64,000 nucleotides of DNA from Candidatus Bipolaricaulota bacterium (lineage in GTDB: Bacteria > Bipolaricaulota > Bipolaricaulia > Bipolaricaulales > Bipolaricaulaceae). Positions 24,890 through 32,918 of this stretch are shown in pieces. The DNA is taken from assembly GCA_014360985.1 (NCBI GenBank), contig JACIWK010000004.1, positions 1-64,000 of the forward strand, in the 5' to 3' direction. A model generated the notes under the pieces. That model saw only the letters and a program-made list of their open reading frames with translations. It did not search any database and had not been told where the DNA came from. Position 1 is the stretch's first letter. Each line of letters begins with the position of its first letter. The translations under genes and the position numbers were made by a program.

Positions 24890-26206
24890 ATGAATAGGGA
24901 GGGAACTTTGAAGCGCGTCTTGCTCGTGATCGCATCATTGGTCGCGTTGGGCGTCGGCGTGGCCCAGGCCAAGACGACGGTGGAGTTCTGGCACGCGATG
25001 AGTGGCTCGCGGCTTGCCGTGCTGGAGAAGATCGTGTCTGACTTCAATGCGACGCACCCAGACTACGAGGTGCGCGCGGTGTTCACGGGGACATACGAGG
25101 AAACGCTCACCAGGTTCATCGCCGCCTACCGGGCGGGCACAGCCCCGAACTTCGTCCAGGTGTACGAGGTCGGGACCCAGACCATGATCGACAGCGGAGC
25201 GATCATCCCCGTGTACCAGATCCCGGGGATGCTCGGCGAGACGTGGGACTGGGCGCAGTACGTGCGGCCGATCCTGCTCTACTACTCTGTCGACGGAAAC
25301 TTGTGGTCGTTCCCGTTCAACTCGTCGACGTCCATGCTCTACTACAACAAGGACCACTTCCGCCAGGCCGGCTTGGACCCCAACAAGCCCCCCACGACGT
25401 GGGACGAGGTGTTCGCGATTGGACGGGCGCTGATCGCGGCGGGCGTCGTTACGAACGTCCTCTCGTTCGGGTGGCCGGATTGGCAGTTCGAGCAGCAACT
25501 GGCGATCCACAACTACCTCTATGCGGACAGCGACAACGGCCGCGCCGGGTTGGCTACTACGGTGACCTGGCCGGATCCGTTCAGCGTAAAGGTGTTCACG
25601 ACTTGGACGGAGCTGGCCCGCGAGGGGATCTTTCTGTACGGGGGACCGGAGTACAACGCGAACTCCGCCTTCACGAGCGGGAAGATCTCCATGCTCTTCC
25701 AGTCGACATCATCTCTCGATGGAATCCTCAAGACGGCGAAGTTCGAGGTCGGCACATCGTTTCTGCCACGGTTCCCCGACGAGCCGCGGGGCAACTCGGT
25801 CGTCGGTGGGGGAAGTCTCTGGGTTCGCAAGGGCCAGAGGCCGGAGGAGCTCCGCGCGGTGTGGGAATTCTTCAAGTACCTGAGCCAACCCGAGGTCGAC
25901 ATCTTCTGGCACAAGGGAACGGGGTACTTCCCGGCCACGAGCGGGGCGATGAAGCAGCTCATGGATGAGGGATGGTTCGCGCAGAGCCCGAACCACCTCA
26001 CCGCGTTCTTGCAGATCCTTTCCGGGCGCCAGGATACGGCGGCCTCGATCGGGGTCCGGCTCGGCCCGTTCGTGGAGATCCGGGATTACGTCCGGGCGGC
26101 GCTGGAGAAGGCGGTGGCTGGTACCCTCTCGCCGGAGGCGGCCCTCGCCGAGGCGGCGGCCAACGCCAACCGAGCGCTTCGCGAGTATCGGGAGCTCATT
26201 CAGTAA
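24890..26206 (+). CDS. ugpB: Glycerol-3-phosphate-type ABC transporter substrate-binding protein (copy 2)
   Basis: 438 residues with an N-terminal signal peptide ending near GVAQA. It is clearly related to copy 1 (VEFWHAMSGSRLAVLEKIV, RFIAAYRAGTAPNFVQVYEV, PFNSSTSMLYYNKDHF, SVVGGGSLWV), but the C-terminal KGLRLGN-type segment is diverged (ASIGVRLGPFVEIRDYV). The changes suggest a related but different ligand, for example another glycerophosphodiester. The ATG 24890 follows AAAGGAGGG. A hairpin after the stop mirrors copy 1. Confidence 0.88.
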   Translation: MNREGTLKRVLLVIASLVALGVGVAQAKTTVEFWHAMSGSRLAVLEKIVSDFNATHPDYEVRAVFTGTYEETLTRFIAAYRAGTAPNFVQVYEVGTQTMIDSGAIIPVYQIPGMLGETWDWAQYVRPILLYYSVDGNLWSFPFNSSTSMLYYNKDHFRQAGLDPNKPPTTWDEVFAIGRALIAAGVVTNVLSFGWPDWQFEQQLAIHNYLYADSDNGRAGLATTVTWPDPFSVKVFTTWTELAREGIFLYGGPEYNANSAFTSGKISMLFQSTSSLDGILKTAKFEVGTSFLPRFPDEPRGNSVVGGGSLWVRKGQRPEELRAVWEFFKYLSQPEVDIFWHKGTGYFPATSGAMKQLMDEGWFAQSPNHLTAFLQILSGRQDTAASIGVRLGPFVEIRDYVRAALEKAVAGTLSPEAALAEAAANANRALREYRELIQ

Positions 26207-26216
26207 TGCCGGATGC

Positions 26217-26248
26217 GCCACTGGGGCAGCTGCGGCTGCCCCAGTGGC
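26217..26248 (+). terminator. Intercistronic stem-loop between ugpB2 and ugpA2
   Basis: GCCACTGGGGCAG (26217-26229) pairs perfectly with CTGCCCCAGTGGC (26236-26248) around the loop CTGCGG, 13 bp. There is no T-tract. The sequence is unrelated to the hairpin after ugpB1 but the position is equivalent. Confidence 0.78.
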
Positions 26249-26268
26249 GTTCAGGGCAAGGAGACTCC

Positions 26269-27156
26269 ATGGAGGCGAAGTTCCCCGGGTACCGCCTGCT
26301 CCCCTACCTCCTCATCTTCCCGTCGGTGGCGGTCATCGTCGTGTTCCTGGTCGTGCCGTTCGCGCAGGCAGTGCAGCAGTCCTTCTACCGGACGTCCCCG
26401 TTCGGGGCCACGACCCGGTTCGTGGGGTGGGATAACTACGTCCAGATCTTCTCGACGCCGGAGTACCTGCGCAGCCTGCTGACCACCGTTGGGTTCGCGG
26501 GGTTGGTGATTGCGGGAGGACTGTCCGCGTCTCTGGGGATCGCGATCCTCGTCACCCGGCGGATCCGCGGGCTGGGGTTCTACCAGGTGGCGTTCGTCTG
26601 GACGTACGCCCTATCCCCCGCGGTGGCAGGGATCATCTGGGCCCTTCTGTTCGACCCCGCGGTGGGCCTCGGGACGTACGTGATCCAGCTCATCAGCGGG
26701 TACCGGATCAACATGATGGTCCAGGGGACGGCCGCTCTCCTTATTGCCGCCACCGCAGCGGCGTGGAACATGCTGGGGTACAACATTTGCTTCTTCATCG
26801 CCGGCCTGCAGAACGTGCCCAAGGAGTTCGAGGAGGCGGCGCGGGTGGATGGGGCCGGGGCGTGGAGGACGTTTTGGCGGGTGACGTTCCCCATGATCTC
26901 CCCCACCACCGCGTTCCTCCTGTTCGTGAACATGGTCTACGCGTTCTTCCAGGTGTTCGGTCTGATCGACGTGATGACCCAGGGCGGCCCAGGGGGCGCG
27001 ACGGAGATCCTCGTCTACAAACTGTATCGGGATGCATTCATCCGCCTGCGGGGGAACTTCGCCTCGGCGCAGTCGGTCGTCCTGTTCCTGATGGTGGCGG
27101 CTGCGGCGCTGTTCCAGCTGCGGGTTGCCACCCGAAAGGCGGTCTACAGCCGATGA
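26269..27156 (+). CDS. ugpA: Glycerol-3-phosphate-type ABC transporter permease UgpA (copy 2)
   Basis: 295 residues, six helices. The EAA loop reads EEAARVDGAGAWRTFWRVTFP, and TQGGPGGATEILVYKLYRDAF is the UgpA-type C-terminal signature. The ATG 26269 follows AAGGAGA; a longer frame upstream covers the hairpin and is not credible. It overlaps ugpE2 by 4 bases (ATGA). Confidence 0.9.
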   Translation: MEAKFPGYRLLPYLLIFPSVAVIVVFLVVPFAQAVQQSFYRTSPFGATTRFVGWDNYVQIFSTPEYLRSLLTTVGFAGLVIAGGLSASLGIAILVTRRIRGLGFYQVAFVWTYALSPAVAGIIWALLFDPAVGLGTYVIQLISGYRINMMVQGTAALLIAATAAAWNMLGYNICFFIAGLQNVPKEFEEAARVDGAGAWRTFWRVTFPMISPTTAFLLFVNMVYAFFQVFGLIDVMTQGGPGGATEILVYKLYRDAFIRLRGNFASAQSVVLFLMVAAAALFQLRVATRKAVYSR

Positions 27157-27992
27157 GATTCCGCGTGCGCAGACGCGTCCTGTACCAGGTGGGCATCCAC
27201 GCCACTCTGCTCCTCATCCTGATGGCGGTGGCGTTCCCCGTGTACTTCGCGGTCGTCATGGGGACGCTCAGCCATCAGGATGCCTACGCGTTCCCGCCGA
27301 AGCTGGTGCCGGGGGGGGAGCTGTGGCGGAACGTGAGCGAGGTCTGGCAGCGCGTGAACCTCGGTCGGCTCATGCTCAACAGCACGGTGGTCGCAATCGC
27401 AGTCACCGTGGGGAAAATCGTGCTCTCGATCCTCGCCGCGTTCGCGTTCACCCACTTCCGGTTTCGGGGGCGGATCCTCCTCTTCCCCCTGTCCATGATC
27501 ACCCAGATGTTGCCCCTGCCGGTGCGGATTGTTCCTGCGTACGGCCTCATGGCGAGCTTCGGCTGGTTGAACACGTACTATGCCCTCATCGTCCCCTACC
27601 TGGCCAGCACCACTGGGCTCCTCCTGTTCCGCCAGTTCTTCCTCACGGTGCCCGATGAGCTGCCTGATGCGGCCCGGGTTGATGGGGCAGGGCCATTGCG
27701 CTACTTGGTGAGCGTCCTTCTACCGTTGTCGAAAACGAATATTGCCGCGCTGTTCGTGATTGAGTTTGTGTACATGTGGAACGAGTACCTGTGGCCTCTG
27801 ATTGTCACGACCGTCCCTGACATGCGCGTCGCTCAGATCGGCCTCAAGATGTTGATCACGACTGAGCGGACGGCAGCGGAGTGGAACATCATCATGGCAG
27901 GCGCGGTGCTGATCATGCTCCCGCCGCTGGTGGTGCTCATCGCGATGCGGCGGCAGTTCGCCCATGGGATTGCGATGCAGAGCACGAAGTAG
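27153..27992 (+). CDS. ugpE: Glycerol-3-phosphate-type ABC transporter permease UgpE (copy 2)
   Basis: 279 residues, six helices. AFPVYFAVVMGTLSHQDAYA, the EAA loop ELPDAARVDGAGPLRYLVSV, and FVYMWNEYLWPLIVTT match UgpE. It completes the second permease pair. As with copy 1 no ATPase follows, so a shared UgpC/MsmX-type ATPase must be encoded elsewhere. Confidence 0.9.
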   Translation: MRFRVRRRVLYQVGIHATLLLILMAVAFPVYFAVVMGTLSHQDAYAFPPKLVPGGELWRNVSEVWQRVNLGRLMLNSTVVAIAVTVGKIVLSILAAFAFTHFRFRGRILLFPLSMITQMLPLPVRIVPAYGLMASFGWLNTYYALIVPYLASTTGLLLFRQFFLTVPDELPDAARVDGAGPLRYLVSVLLPLSKTNIAALFVIEFVYMWNEYLWPLIVTTVPDMRVAQIGLKMLITTERTAAEWNIIMAGAVLIMLPPLVVLIAMRRQFAHGIAMQSTK

Positions 27993-28001
27993 GGCGAGGG
28001 G

Positions 28002-28919
28002 ATGAGCCCTTCTCGCTTGGCGGTTGCTTCAACGGTGCGGAGGCGGACGCCAGCGCGCGCCGTGGCGGGGGCGGAGGCTCTGCTTGCGGCCGGGATCTGG
28101 GCCTCGTCGTTCGTGGGGGTCAAGGCCGCCCTGGAGCACGCCGGCCCCCTCACCGTAGCCGGCCTCCGCTACACCCTGGCGTTCCTCCTCTTCGTACCCC
28201 TCCTCCGGCGGAGCCGGGGGGCCCTTCCCGCGGGGGCGTGGCCGCGGCTGGCCCTGATCGGGATCTCGCAGTACACGGTGGGCAACGGCGCCCTGTTTTG
28301 GTCGCTCCGCACCCTGTCGGCAACCGCGGGGAGCTTGAGCCTGTCCCTCGTCCCGATCGTCGTCCTTCTCCTGCAGATCGTCTGGTTGCGGGAGCGCCCC
28401 CGGGGGGTGGCCCTCCTCGGACTGGCCCTCACCGTGGGCGGGAGCGTCCTGTTCTTCCTCCCTACGTTCGAGGCGGGTGATGCGGCGGCGTTGGGGGCCC
28501 TCGCGGTGGCGGTCCTCGCGTTCGCGGTCCTCCCCGTGGTGGGGCGCGAGCTCGCCCGCGCTGGCAGCGTGGGCACGGTTCCCCTCACCGCGATCCCCCT
28601 CGGGATCGGGGGCGGGGTCCTCCTCGCGGCGGCCCTGACCTGGGAAGGGGTGCCCGAGCTGCCCCTCGCGATGTGGGGGGTGATCGTGGGCCTCGCGGTG
28701 GTGAACACGGCGCTGGCGTACCTCGTCTACAACCACGCCCTGCGTCACCTCACCGCGGTGGAGGCGAACGTGATCCTCAACCTGAGCCCGCTCGGCACTG
28801 CCCTCCTCGCCTGGCTCGCCCTTGGGGAGACGCTCTCCCCGCTGCGGATCGTGGCGATGCTCGTTGTCCTCCTGGGAGCGGGATTGGTCCAGGTCAGGCG
28901 GGGCGGAGGGGGCGGCTGA
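28002..28919 (+). CDS. EamA/DMT-superfamily transporter
   Basis: 305 residues with ten hydrophobic segments and the internal two-fold repeat of EamA domains (WASSFVGVKAALEHAGPL and, in the second half, LAYLVYNHALRHLTAVEAN then LSPLGTALLAWLALGE). These inner-membrane carriers move amino acids, nucleosides or other metabolites; the substrate is unknown. It starts 9 bases after ugpE2 and shares one base with the HAD phosphatase gene, so it belongs to the glycerol-related transcript. Confidence 0.88.
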   Translation: MSPSRLAVASTVRRRTPARAVAGAEALLAAGIWASSFVGVKAALEHAGPLTVAGLRYTLAFLLFVPLLRRSRGALPAGAWPRLALIGISQYTVGNGALFWSLRTLSATAGSLSLSLVPIVVLLLQIVWLRERPRGVALLGLALTVGGSVLFFLPTFEAGDAAALGALAVAVLAFAVLPVVGRELARAGSVGTVPLTAIPLGIGGGVLLAAALTWEGVPELPLAMWGVIVGLAVVNTALAYLVYNHALRHLTAVEANVILNLSPLGTALLAWLALGETLSPLRIVAMLVVLLGAGLVQVRRGGGGG

Positions 28920-29713
28920 TGCCCATCGCCGGGTACATCCTGGACCTGGATGGAACGGTGTACGTGGGGGAGAGGCTCGTCCCCGGCGCCGACCGCGCGA
29001 TCGCCGCGCTGCGGGCCCGCGGCCGGAGAATCCTGTTCTTGTCCAATAAACCCCTCTACTCACGCCGCGACTACGCGCAGAAGCTTTCCTGCCTGGGTAT
29101 TCCCACGTGTGAGGAGGACGTGATCAACTCCTCGTTCGTGCTGGCCCGGTACCTCGCCCGTCACGCGCCTGCGGCACGGGTGTTCGCGATCGGGGAGCCC
29201 CCGCTCCTCGCGGAGCTAGCCGCGGTGGGACTGCACCTTACGGACGACCCGGCGGAGGTGGAGTACGTGATCGCTGCCTTCGACCGCACGCTCGACTACC
29301 GCAAGCTCACGATCGCGTTCCAGGCCCTCCGCCGCGGGGCGCGGTTCCTCGCCACGAACCCGGACCGGACGTGCCCGGTGGAGGGGGGGGAGGTGCCCGA
29401 CGCGGCGGGGGTGATCGCCTTTCTCGAGGCCACGTCCGGGCGCGCGGTGGAGGAGGTGTTCGGCAAGCCCTCCCGCCACACGGCGGAGATGGCCCTCGCC
29501 ACCCTGGGGCTCCCCGCGGCGCAGTGCGCCCTCGTCGGCGACCGTCTGGAGACGGACATCCGCATGGCCAAGGAGAACGGGCTCGTGGCCATCCTCACGT
29601 TGACCGGGGTCACCCGCCGCGGCGACCTTGCCCGGGCTTCTCTCCAGCCCGATCACGTGGTCGATGGGATCGGGGACCTGCCGCGGCTCGATCGCGAACT
29701 GAACACGAGGTGA
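28919..29713 (+). CDS. HAD-IIA family phosphatase (NagD-like)
   Basis: 264 residues. The HAD nucleophile motif is GYILDLDGTVYVGERLVPGA; motif II is ILFLSNKP; motif III includes GKPSRHTAEMAL; motif IV is CALVGDRLETDIRMAKENG. The C2a cap places it with NagD, AraL and phosphoglycolate/glycerol-phosphate phosphatases. Given its place between glycerol-3-phosphate importers and glycerol kinase, a glycerol-3-phosphate or related sugar-phosphate phosphatase role is plausible but inferred. It overlaps the EamA stop (TGATG). Confidence 0.86.
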   Translation: MPIAGYILDLDGTVYVGERLVPGADRAIAALRARGRRILFLSNKPLYSRRDYAQKLSCLGIPTCEEDVINSSFVLARYLARHAPAARVFAIGEPPLLAELAAVGLHLTDDPAEVEYVIAAFDRTLDYRKLTIAFQALRRGARFLATNPDRTCPVEGGEVPDAAGVIAFLEATSGRAVEEVFGKPSRHTAEMALATLGLPAAQCALVGDRLETDIRMAKENGLVAILTLTGVTRRGDLARASLQPDHVVDGIGDLPRLDRELNTR

Positions 29714-29719
29714 TGGAAG

Positions 29720-30826
29720 ATGCAGGACCAGACAGTGACTGTTCCGGTGGAGACCCTTCGCCGATTCGTGCGCGACGTATTCGTGGGGGTGGGTACGGCG
29801 CCCGAGGACGCCACGATCTGCGCGGACGTCCTCCTCGCGTCCGACCTCCACGGGATCGAGTCCCACGGGGTGGGGCGGCTCAAGATGTACTACGACTGGA
29901 TCAAGAAGGGGATCATCTCGCCTCAGGTCCGGTTCGAGGTCGTGCGCGAGGGCCCGACGACGGCGGTCGTCGACGCCCACACGAGCCTCGGTCACCCCGT
30001 CGCCCACCGCGCGATGGAGCTTGCGATCGCCAAGGCGGGTGCATACGGCCTGGGAGCGGTGGCGGTGCGCAACTCCTCGCACTACGGGATCGCCGGGTAC
30101 TACGCCCGGATGGCGGCCGAGGCGGGGATGATCGGGCTCTCGTTCACGAACGCGCGGCCATCGGTCGCCCCCACGTTCGGGGTCGAGCCGATGCTCGGGA
30201 CGAACCCGATCGCCTTCGCCGCCCCCTCCGACGAGGCGTTCCCGTTCTGCTTCGACGCCGCGACGTCGATCACCCAGCGGGGGAAGATCGAGGTCCTCGC
30301 CCGGGAGGGAAAGCCCACCCCGGCGGGGTGGGTGGTCGACCGGGAGGGGAACCTCGCCACGGACACGGCGGCGATCCTCCAGGGGATCCCCAAGGAGCTC
30401 TACGCCCTCCTTCCGCTCGGGGGAGCGGGGGAGGAGATGGGCGGGCACAAGGGGTACGGCCTGGCGACGATGGTGGAGATCCTGTGCGCCGGGCTTTCTT
30501 CGGGGGCGTTCCTGTGGGCCCTGTCGGGGATGGAGAAGGACGGGACACCGCGCCCACACCGGCTCGCCCACTTCTTCCTCGCTGTGGACGTCGAGCACTT
30601 CGTCCCCCTGGACGAGTTCCGGGCCACAGTGGGGGGGATCCTGCGCGAGCTGCGCGGCGCGGCCAAGGCCCCCGGCCAAGAGAGGATCTACACGGCGGGG
30701 GAGAAGGGGCATGCCCGCGAGGAGCGGATCCGCGCCGAAGGCGTCCCGATCAGCCCCTCCCTCCAGGCCGAGCTGCGGGCGATCCGGGACGAGCTCGGAC
30801 TGGACCGGGATCGGCTCCCGTTCTAG
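29720..30826 (+). CDS. Ldh2/malate dehydrogenase-family NAD(P)-dependent oxidoreductase
   Basis: 368 residues. It shows the family-typical DLHGIESHGVGRL, SSHYGIAGYYARMA and GTNPIAFAAPS segments and GGHKGYGLATMVEILCAGLS. The family reduces 2-oxoacids (malate, lactate, ureidoglycolate, sulfolactate). The exact substrate cannot be deduced. Placement between a phosphatase and glycerol kinase suggests disposal of reducing power from glycerol oxidation. The ATG follows GAGGTGATGG. Confidence 0.86.
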   Translation: MQDQTVTVPVETLRRFVRDVFVGVGTAPEDATICADVLLASDLHGIESHGVGRLKMYYDWIKKGIISPQVRFEVVREGPTTAVVDAHTSLGHPVAHRAMELAIAKAGAYGLGAVAVRNSSHYGIAGYYARMAAEAGMIGLSFTNARPSVAPTFGVEPMLGTNPIAFAAPSDEAFPFCFDAATSITQRGKIEVLAREGKPTPAGWVVDREGNLATDTAAILQGIPKELYALLPLGGAGEEMGGHKGYGLATMVEILCAGLSSGAFLWALSGMEKDGTPRPHRLAHFFLAVDVEHFVPLDEFRATVGGILRELRGAAKAPGQERIYTAGEKGHAREERIRAEGVPISPSLQAELRAIRDELGLDRDRLPF

Positions 30827-30835
30827 GGGGGAGCG

Positions 30836-32314
30836 ATGGCGGAGCGGGTGGCGGCGCTCGACCTCGGCACGACCGGCGTGCGGTGCGTGATCTACGACCG
30901 CCGGGCGCGGGCCGTCGCCACGGCGTACCGCGAGCTCCCCCTCCGCTACCCTCAGCCGGGGTGGGTGGAGCAGGACCCGGAGGAGATGGTCGCCGGGGCG
31001 AGGGAGGTGCTCGCCCAGGCCCTCGCCCGCGCCTCGCTCTCCCCGGCGGACGTGGCTGCGCTGGGGATCACGAACCAGCGGGAGACGGTCGTCGTCTGGG
31101 ACCGGGCCACCGGGCGGTCGCTCGCCGCGGCGATCGTGTGGCAGGACCGCCGCACCGCTCCCCTCTGCCACCGGCTGCGGGCGGAGGGGCACGCGGACTG
31201 GGTACGGGAGAGGACGGGACTGCCCCTCGACCCCTACTTCTCGGCCACGAAGCTTGCCTGGCTCCTGGAGCACGTCCCGGGGCTGCGGGCGAGGGCGGAG
31301 CAGGGGGACGCCCTCTGCGGCACCGTCGACAGCTGGCTCGTGTGGAACCTCACCGGCGTCCACGCCACCGACCCCACGAACGCCTCCCGGACCCTCCTCC
31401 TCGACCTCGACCGCCGGGAGTGGGATCGCGAGCTCCTGAACCTGTTCGGGATTCCCTCCATGTGCCTCCCCGAGGTGCGGCCCAGCCTGTCCCCGTTCGG
31501 GACGTGGGAGGGGATCCCCGTGGGGGCGGTCCTCGGGGACCAACAGGCGGCCCTGTTCGGGCAGGGGGGGATCGTCCCCGGGAGGGCGAAGGTGACCTGG
31601 GGTACGGGGGCGTTCCTCCTCCTCAACGTCGGACCGGCGCCGGTGGGGAGCAGGCACGGGCTCGTCGCCACCGTCGCCCACGCCCGCCCTGGAGGCGCGG
31701 TTCACTACGCGCTGGAGGGGTCGGTGTTCGTCGCCGGGGCGGCGCTGCAGTGGCTGCGGGACGGGCTGGGGATCCTCACCGCGGCGGCGGAGGCCGACGT
31801 TCTGGCGGCGTCGCTTCCGGACAACGAAGGGGTGTACTTCGTCCCCGCGCTGGCTGGCCTCGGCGCTCCCCACTGGGATCCCCACGCCCGGGGAACGATC
31901 CTCGGCCTGACCCGGGGCACGACCCGTGCCCATCTGGCCCGGGCCGCCCTCGAGGCGATCGCGTACCAAACCCACGACCTCGTGCGGGCGATGGAGGCCG
32001 ACACCGGGCAGGAGCTGCGGGAACTCCGCGTGGACGGTGGAGCCGCGCGGAGCGACTTCCTGTGCCAGTTCCAGGCCGAGGTGCTCGGGATCCCCATCCT
32101 TCGCCCGGCGGACTTGGAGACCACGTCCCGGGGAGCGGCCCTCGCCGCGGGGCTCGCCGCCGGCCTGTGGACGGAGGACGGGGTGGTGGAGGCCGCGGCC
32201 GCGGACCTGACCCGATTCCTCCCCGCCGGCGACGCCGCCTGGACGGCGCGCCAGCTCTTCGGGTGGAGGAGGGCTCTGGACCGGGCCCGAGGGTGGGCGG
32301 CCCCGGCCGACTAG
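30836..32314 (+). CDS. glpK: Glycerol kinase
   Basis: 492 residues, standard for GlpK. FGGY motifs: ALDLGTTGVRCVIYD, GITNQRETVVVWDRATG, VWQDRRTA and TNASRTLLLDL, with GDQQAALFGQ and TWGTGAFLLLNVG in the second domain and LRVDGGAARSDFLCQFQAE near the end. It phosphorylates glycerol to glycerol-3-phosphate and closes the glycerol regulon. Its TAG stop lies within a CTAG shared with the stop of pncA on the opposite strand. Confidence 0.93.
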   Translation: MAERVAALDLGTTGVRCVIYDRRARAVATAYRELPLRYPQPGWVEQDPEEMVAGAREVLAQALARASLSPADVAALGITNQRETVVVWDRATGRSLAAAIVWQDRRTAPLCHRLRAEGHADWVRERTGLPLDPYFSATKLAWLLEHVPGLRARAEQGDALCGTVDSWLVWNLTGVHATDPTNASRTLLLDLDRREWDRELLNLFGIPSMCLPEVRPSLSPFGTWEGIPVGAVLGDQQAALFGQGGIVPGRAKVTWGTGAFLLLNVGPAPVGSRHGLVATVAHARPGGAVHYALEGSVFVAGAALQWLRDGLGILTAAAEADVLAASLPDNEGVYFVPALAGLGAPHWDPHARGTILGLTRGTTRAHLARAALEAIAYQTHDLVRAMEADTGQELRELRVDGGAARSDFLCQFQAEVLGIPILRPADLETTSRGAALAAGLAAGLWTEDGVVEAAAADLTRFLPAGDAAWTARQLFGWRRALDRARGWAAPAD

Positions 32315-32916
32315 GCCCGGGCTCGCGGGACGAACCGCGCCCCGTCCCCCGCGGCGAGGGGGACGCCCCGGTAGAGGAACGTCACCTGGTGGAACGCCAG
32401 GTGCAGATCGAACTCCGTGAGCGCGCTCACCCCGTCCCGGGGGACCACGGGCCGGATCCCGCGCAGGGCGGCCGATGCCGCGGCGTGCAGAACGCAGATG
32501 TTGGCCACGGTACCCACGATCACGAGCTTCTCCACCCCGAGGTGCTCCAGCGCCGGGCCGAGGTCGGTCCCGAAGAACGGGTCGTACGTGGTCTTCCGGA
32601 TCCGCGTCTCCTCCGGCCGCGGGGCAAGCGCATCCACCACCTCCGCCCCCCACGTCCCGGCCACGCAGTGGGGGGGCCAGATCCGGAACTCCGGGTCGTC
32701 GGCGCTGTGCCAGTCTTGGGTGTAGACGACCGGGACTCCCGCCCCCCGCGCCCGCGACAGGAGCCGGGCAATCGGGCCGACCGTTCCCGCAGCGGTGGGG
32801 ACGCGCAGCGCCCCCCGCTCGTGGACGAAGTCGTTCTGCATGTCCACGACGAGGACGGCGGTCCGCGAGGCGGGGAGCTGCACCTCGGTTGTCCAACCGA
32901 TCTCCGGAACCTCCAC
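32311..32916 (-). CDS. pncA: Nicotinamidase (isochorismatase family)
   Basis: 201 residues. The catalytic triad matches PncA: Asp in VLVVDMQNDFVHERGAL, Lys in RIRKTTYDPFFGTDL, and Cys in IVGTVANICVLHAA. The metal site is TQDWHSADDPEF and WPPHCVAGTWGAE. It deamidates nicotinamide to nicotinate. GTG 32916 is chosen because AAGGAGG lies 5 bases upstream. The gene overlaps or abuts the pncB stop, forming an NAD-salvage operon. Confidence 0.88.
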   Translation of the reverse strand: MEVPEIGWTTEVQLPASRTAVLVVDMQNDFVHERGALRVPTAAGTVGPIARLLSRARGAGVPVVYTQDWHSADDPEFRIWPPHCVAGTWGAEVVDALAPRPEETRIRKTTYDPFFGTDLGPALEHLGVEKLVIVGTVANICVLHAAASAALRGIRPVVPRDGVSALTEFDLHLAFHQVTFLYRGVPLAAGDGARFVPRARA

Positions 32917-32918
32917 CG

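Noticed and set aside
29216-32896. Frames of more than 1000 codons opposite the Ldh2-like, glpK and pncA region (both strands)
   Set aside because: They are antisense or out-of-frame shadows of well-conserved genes in GC-rich DNA and are full of Arg, Gly and Pro.
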